Positions 61,176-64,000 of a stretch of 64,000 bases of DNA are shown in pieces. Positions within the stretch are counted from its first letter, which is position 1. The number at the start of each line of letters is the position of its first letter. The stretch covers positions 310,001 through 374,000 of the forward strand of contig JAWKQB010000002.1 of assembly GCA_041390365.1 (NCBI GenBank), given 5' to 3'. The position numbers were made by a program, and so were the translations under genes. The notes below the pieces were generated by a model. It was not told the DNA's origin. It saw only the letters and a list, made by a program, of their open reading frames with translations, and did no database searches. The stretch is from Syntrophotaleaceae bacterium. GTDB taxonomy: Bacteria > Desulfobacterota > Desulfuromonadia > Desulfuromonadales > Syntrophotaleaceae.

Positions 61176-62231
61176 ATGCCAAAGAAAATCGTCATCTCCT
61201 TCGATGGGACCTGGAACACTCCGGATACGGGCAAGGACGTCGACGGCGACAGCAGCACCAACGTTTGGAAACTTCATGATGCCGTTCATCCTGTCGATGA
61301 TGCCGGCATTGAGCAGCGAAAATGGTATGAAGAGGGGGTCGGAACGAAGTGGTACAACAAAATCCGCGGAGGAGCCTTCGGGGTCGGTCTTTCCGAAAAG
61401 ATTCAGCTGGGTTACAAGCATTTGGCAAGAACTTACGAGGAAGGAGACCAGATCTACATCTTCGGTTTCAGCCGGGGCGCCTACTCGGCACGGAGCCTGG
61501 TCGGCCTGATTCGCAATGCCGGGCTGCTGAGGAAGGAACATATTCGACGGGTTGCCGCAGCCTACTCCCTCTATCGCACCCGGGACGAGGGTGCGGATTC
61601 GGAAAATGCGCAGTTTTTTCGCAGGAGCTTTTCGCGGGAGGTCAATATCCATTTTCTGGGGGTCTGGGATACCGTGGGGGCTCTCGGCATTCCGGTGGAA
61701 TCCTTCGACTGGTTCAACAAGGCCTACTATCAGTTCCACGACACGGTGCTCAGCGGTATCGTGAAGAACGCCTATCATGCCGTTGCCGTCGACGAGCATC
61801 GAAAGAGCTATGAGTGCACTCTGTGGGATCCCCGGGAAAAACCGAATCAGACCGTAGAGCAGATCTGGTTTTCGGGGGCCCATGCCAATGTTGGCGGCGG
61901 ATACGCCGACAACAGACTCTCCGACATTTCTCTGGCGTGGATGGCGGGGAAAGCCCGCAAGTGCGGCCTCGCCCTGGATGAAACCAAAATTTCCCCGGTC
62001 CCGGCCGAATTGCCGCCAGTGACCGATTCCTACCGCCAATTCCTCGGCGGCGCCTACTGCAAGTTCGAACCGAGATTCTACCGCACCCTGGGCGCCACAC
62101 CCTACGGCCAGGAGCAGGTCGACGAGACGGTCATCCGACGTGCCCGGCTCGATCCCAACTACCGTCCCAAGAACCATGTTCTGAACAACCTGGTCGGGTC
62201 CGACCAGCCGGTTGGCAGGATACGGGGGTGA
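61176..62231 (+). CDS. DUF2235 alpha/beta-hydrolase
   Basis: A 351-residue protein with the DUF2235 domain, seen also in Tle1 phospholipase effectors. It begins KKIVISFDGTWNTPD, and IYIFGFSRGAYSARSL is the nucleophile elbow (G-x-S-x-G). VNIHFLGVWDTVGALG likely supplies the aspartate and SGAHANVGGGYAD the histidine. ATG at 61176 has CAGGAGG upstream. No type VI secretion or immunity genes are adjacent, so a cellular hydrolase role is more likely than an effector. Substrate unknown. Confidence 0.82.
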   Translation: MPKKIVISFDGTWNTPDTGKDVDGDSSTNVWKLHDAVHPVDDAGIEQRKWYEEGVGTKWYNKIRGGAFGVGLSEKIQLGYKHLARTYEEGDQIYIFGFSRGAYSARSLVGLIRNAGLLRKEHIRRVAAAYSLYRTRDEGADSENAQFFRRSFSREVNIHFLGVWDTVGALGIPVESFDWFNKAYYQFHDTVLSGIVKNAYHAVAVDEHRKSYECTLWDPREKPNQTVEQIWFSGAHANVGGGYADNRLSDISLAWMAGKARKCGLALDETKISPVPAELPPVTDSYRQFLGGAYCKFEPRFYRTLGATPYGQEQVDETVIRRARLDPNYRPKNHVLNNLVGSDQPVGRIRG

Positions 62232-62294
62232 AGAAATGTTGAAATCCCGATACGAACCCCATAGGGAATGTCAATTAGCGAGTCCAGGGTCGGG

Positions 62295-62924
62295 TCAACG
62301 GTACTGGATCAGCCATTCGGTGGAGGGCAGCATCAGTCTGACTTCTCGGAACGATTTACCGAGATCCCCCTCGGTTTCGGCCTCCTCACCCCGACAGACA
62401 ATGCGGTAGGCCTGGGCCTGGTCCAGTCCGGTGGCTGCCAGAAAAGCTTCGGTTCTCACCATGAGGGAGACGACTCCTGTCAGCCGTCCCTGCTGGAGGA
62501 TCGGATGGCGCATGGCGATCAGCCGCGGCTGTAAAATGGTGCCATGGCCCGGCTCGCTCAGTTGGGGTGCCGGTTTTTTCCGCATCTGATCCCAGAAATA
62601 GTCCAGTTGTTCGACCTTTTTCAGGTCATAGCCCACGGCCAGAAAATTGCGTTTTTTATAAACCTGGCGGATGACGAAATCATTGTCGATCAGAGTGCTG
62701 CCATAGAACCCTTCGATATCCTCGACCAGAGGTTTCATGACCGAGCGAAAGCTTTCAGTTGTGGGGTTTTGCGCGGCCGCTGTTTCAAGTTTTTCGAACA
62801 TGCCGGCAAAATAGGATTGCACGGCTGCCGCAAGCTGGGCTTCCTCGGGAGCTGCCTTGGCGGGAGTGGCGACCAGGAGGCCGAAAAACGCCAGAACCAA
62901 TAGCAATCCACCAAATTTTTTCAC
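62295..62924 (-). CDS. Periplasmic Cache-like sensor protein
   Basis: A 209-residue secreted protein. GTG at 62924 follows AAGGAGG and gives a clean signal peptide ending near PAKA; an ATG ten codons earlier (62954) overlaps the upstream methyltransferase stop. The mature part has an N-terminal helix and a PAS/Cache-like fold (STLIDNDFVIRQVYKKRNFL, AMRHPILQQGRLTGVVSLMV). No membrane anchor or output domain. Translation is probably coupled to the methyltransferase. Confidence 0.65.
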   Translation of the reverse strand: MKKFGGLLLVLAFFGLLVATPAKAAPEEAQLAAAVQSYFAGMFEKLETAAAQNPTTESFRSVMKPLVEDIEGFYGSTLIDNDFVIRQVYKKRNFLAVGYDLKKVEQLDYFWDQMRKKPAPQLSEPGHGTILQPRLIAMRHPILQQGRLTGVVSLMVRTEAFLAATGLDQAQAYRIVCRGEEAETEGDLGKSFREVRLMLPSTEWLIQYR

Positions 62925-62950
62925 GGCTGATCCTCCTTTTGCAATGAGAC

Positions 62951-63628
62951 TCATTTTTTGAGTTCGAAGATGGAAATGTATCCACTGTGACGGGACACCA
63001 GGCGAACAAAGGGAAAAGGGCCCTCTTCCAGAGCCTGGCGCAGCAGACCGTCGATATTCTCACGGATTTCTTCCTGGCGAAACAGCAGGTATCCGGACCA
63101 GGCACAGATTCTTCCGAACCAGTTGTCGGGGGTGTCGACATCGACAATTACGGCGCTGCCATCCTGTTTGAGAACGCGATACATCTCCGTCAATGTTTTT
63201 TGTTTCAGGGCAAATTCGACATGGTGAAAAAAAAAGGTCGAGACCGCACAATCGAAGGTTTCGTTTTCAAACGGCAACTCTTCAGCCAGGGCGGCTTCGA
63301 AGTTCAGATTGGGGAGAGCGGCCCCCTTGCGGCGCGCAACCCTGATCATTTCCGTAGCGGCATCCACTCCGATGACCCTGGAATGTTCCTTGTCATTCAG
63401 TGCTGAGGCAATCTCCCTGCTCAGGGTGCCGGTGCCGCAGCCGATGTCCAGAACCTTTTCCGTACCGTTGAGGCTAAGCAGATCGATGGCCCGTTTCCGA
63501 TAGCCCCGTTCGAGGCCGAAGGTCATGAGGGGAGCCAGCAGGTCATAGACCGGAGCCGCGTGGTCAAGAGTTCTGCCCGTTGTCCGGGCAGCGGGATCGT
63601 CATGAGGGTGTTCCGTTTCAGCAGGCAT
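62951..63628 (-). CDS. Class I SAM-dependent methyltransferase (UbiE-like)
   Basis: A 225-residue methyltransferase. VLDIGCGTGTLSREIA is motif I, VIGVDAATEMI the acidic motif, FDCAVSTFFFHHV motif IV and LKQDGSAVIVDVDTP motif V, resembling UbiE/Cfa-like small-molecule methyltransferases. It overlaps the upstream isoprenoid-type gene by 11 bases, so a substrate in the quinone or isoprenoid pathway is plausible. The downstream sensor gene also overlaps. Confidence 0.82.
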   Translation of the reverse strand: MPAETEHPHDDPAARTTGRTLDHAAPVYDLLAPLMTFGLERGYRKRAIDLLSLNGTEKVLDIGCGTGTLSREIASALNDKEHSRVIGVDAATEMIRVARRKGAALPNLNFEAALAEELPFENETFDCAVSTFFFHHVEFALKQKTLTEMYRVLKQDGSAVIVDVDTPDNWFGRICAWSGYLLFRQEEIRENIDGLLRQALEEGPFPFVRLVSRHSGYISIFELKK

Positions 63629-64000
63629 ATTGCAGATCTTCCAGGTCGAGAAGAGTCAGCATCGAGGCAGCCATGTCATTTTTGGACAATTTGCGGATTC
63701 CCAACCCCAGATCCTCAAGGGACTTCAGGCTCCCTCTCAGGAGTTGCAGGGCCAGTCTCAGTGTAGGGCAGGCGGCCTGGGGAACCTCGTGGTAAAGCCG
63801 GTCATTCGGCTGCAAAAGCCTCTCCTGCCACTGAATCAATACAGGGTTTTTTTCCCGAGCCAGGATGGACAGCACATAATTGTGTCTTTTTTCCAGATAA
63901 TCCTTGGCCAGATCCCGCAGATCGTCGAGCAGCTGACAGCCGAGGCCGAAATCGAGCAAGGCCTTTTTCAGACCGGCCACGCGATCCTGATCCAGTTGAT
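63618..64000 (-). CDS. Class I isoprenoid-type enzyme, C-terminal part
   Basis: The gene enters from the right edge, so only the last 127 residues are visible. LGCQLLDDLRDLAKDYLEKRHNYVL resembles the second aspartate-rich (DDxxD) region of all-alpha prenyltransferases such as polyprenyl synthases or squalene/phytoene-type enzymes. The remaining helices carry no further motif. It overlaps the methyltransferase by 11 bases. Exact reaction cannot be assigned from this fragment. Confidence 0.55.
   Translation of the reverse strand, partial: QLDQDRVAGLKKALLDFGLGCQLLDDLRDLAKDYLEKRHNYVLSILAREKNPVLIQWQERLLQPNDRLYHEVPQAACPTLRLALQLLRGSLKSLEDLGLGIRKLSKNDMAASMLTLLDLEDLQYAC

Noticed and set aside
61176..62231. 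Type VI secretion effector
   Set aside because: The DUF2235 domain is shared with Tle1 effectors, but there are no vgrG, PAAR, adaptor or immunity genes nearby.
1..64000. tRNA or rRNA genes
   Set aside because: No T-loop GGTTCRAATCC-type signature within a cloverleaf, and no rRNA conserved stretch, was seen on either strand.

Overview
The window looks like a chromosomal segment of a G+C-rich anaerobic deltaproteobacterium, most likely a Desulfuromonadales (Geobacter/Desulfuromonas/Pelobacter type). That placement is inference. It rests on a large acetate-uptake block, a 37-residue desulforedoxin, dCache and sigma-54 signalling, EpmA/EF-P plus YeiP, and RAYT-type repeats. No rRNA, tRNA, CRISPR array or complete insertion sequence was seen.

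Layout. 0-2 kb: topoisomerase IB and a nitroreductase. 2-4.3 kb: a large exported discoidin/GLUG-repeat protein. 4.3-9.4 kb: a possible metabolic cluster behind a strong sigma-70 promoter, made of a beta-RFAP-synthase-like GHMP protein overlapping a TrpF-like isomerase, a zinc alcohol dehydrogenase and a DhnA-type aldolase, with a PduL phosphotransacylase convergent. 9.4-10.3 kb: a DUF4105 protein.

10.4-20.6 kb is an accessory island. It holds a 3'-truncated DUF3800 gene and a 2.48-kb segment (CDF cation transporter convergent with an AAA/DUF4143 ATPase) present twice, plus a third remnant. In copy 1 the ATPase has lost its Walker A end at a junction with a truncated RAYT transposase. Between the copies lie an array of four ~118-bp RAYT leader units, two A+T-rich genes with integron attC-like sites, and a Sll1717-family P-loop ATPase.

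20.6-36.8 kb is mostly housekeeping and envelope functions: DUF2254, a methyltransferase, epmA-efp, a metallophosphoesterase, a candidate ncRNA, a CvfB-like S1 protein, a radical SAM protein, LemA plus a GIDE-like membrane protein, an HtrA-like protease, YeiP, and a dCache histidine kinase with an NtrC-type sigma-54 activator.

36.8-50.7 kb is a dedicated monocarboxylate (probably acetate) block: an OFA-family MFS carrier, three GPR1/FUN34/YaaH (SatP) proteins, a small HTH protein, a Cache-HAMP receptor without output domain, a PAS/HAMP-exonuclease fusion, a cNMP/CBS/DUF294 protein, and DUF485-ActP. Three transcription units each carry a sigma-54 promoter preceded by exactly three copies of TTYGCR-N4-TGCRAA (one copy begins CTTGCA). 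This looks like a coherent regulon, most economically controlled by the adjacent two-component system.

50.8-64 kb: uvrC, malQ, NAD(P)HX repair, a degenerate GGDEF protein, a HAD phosphatase, desulforedoxin, several exported hypothetical proteins, DUF1847, DUF2235, and at the edge a methyltransferase overlapping a partial isoprenoid-type enzyme. Recurrent GAAATC/CGATAC-like hexamer runs mark several intergenic regions.
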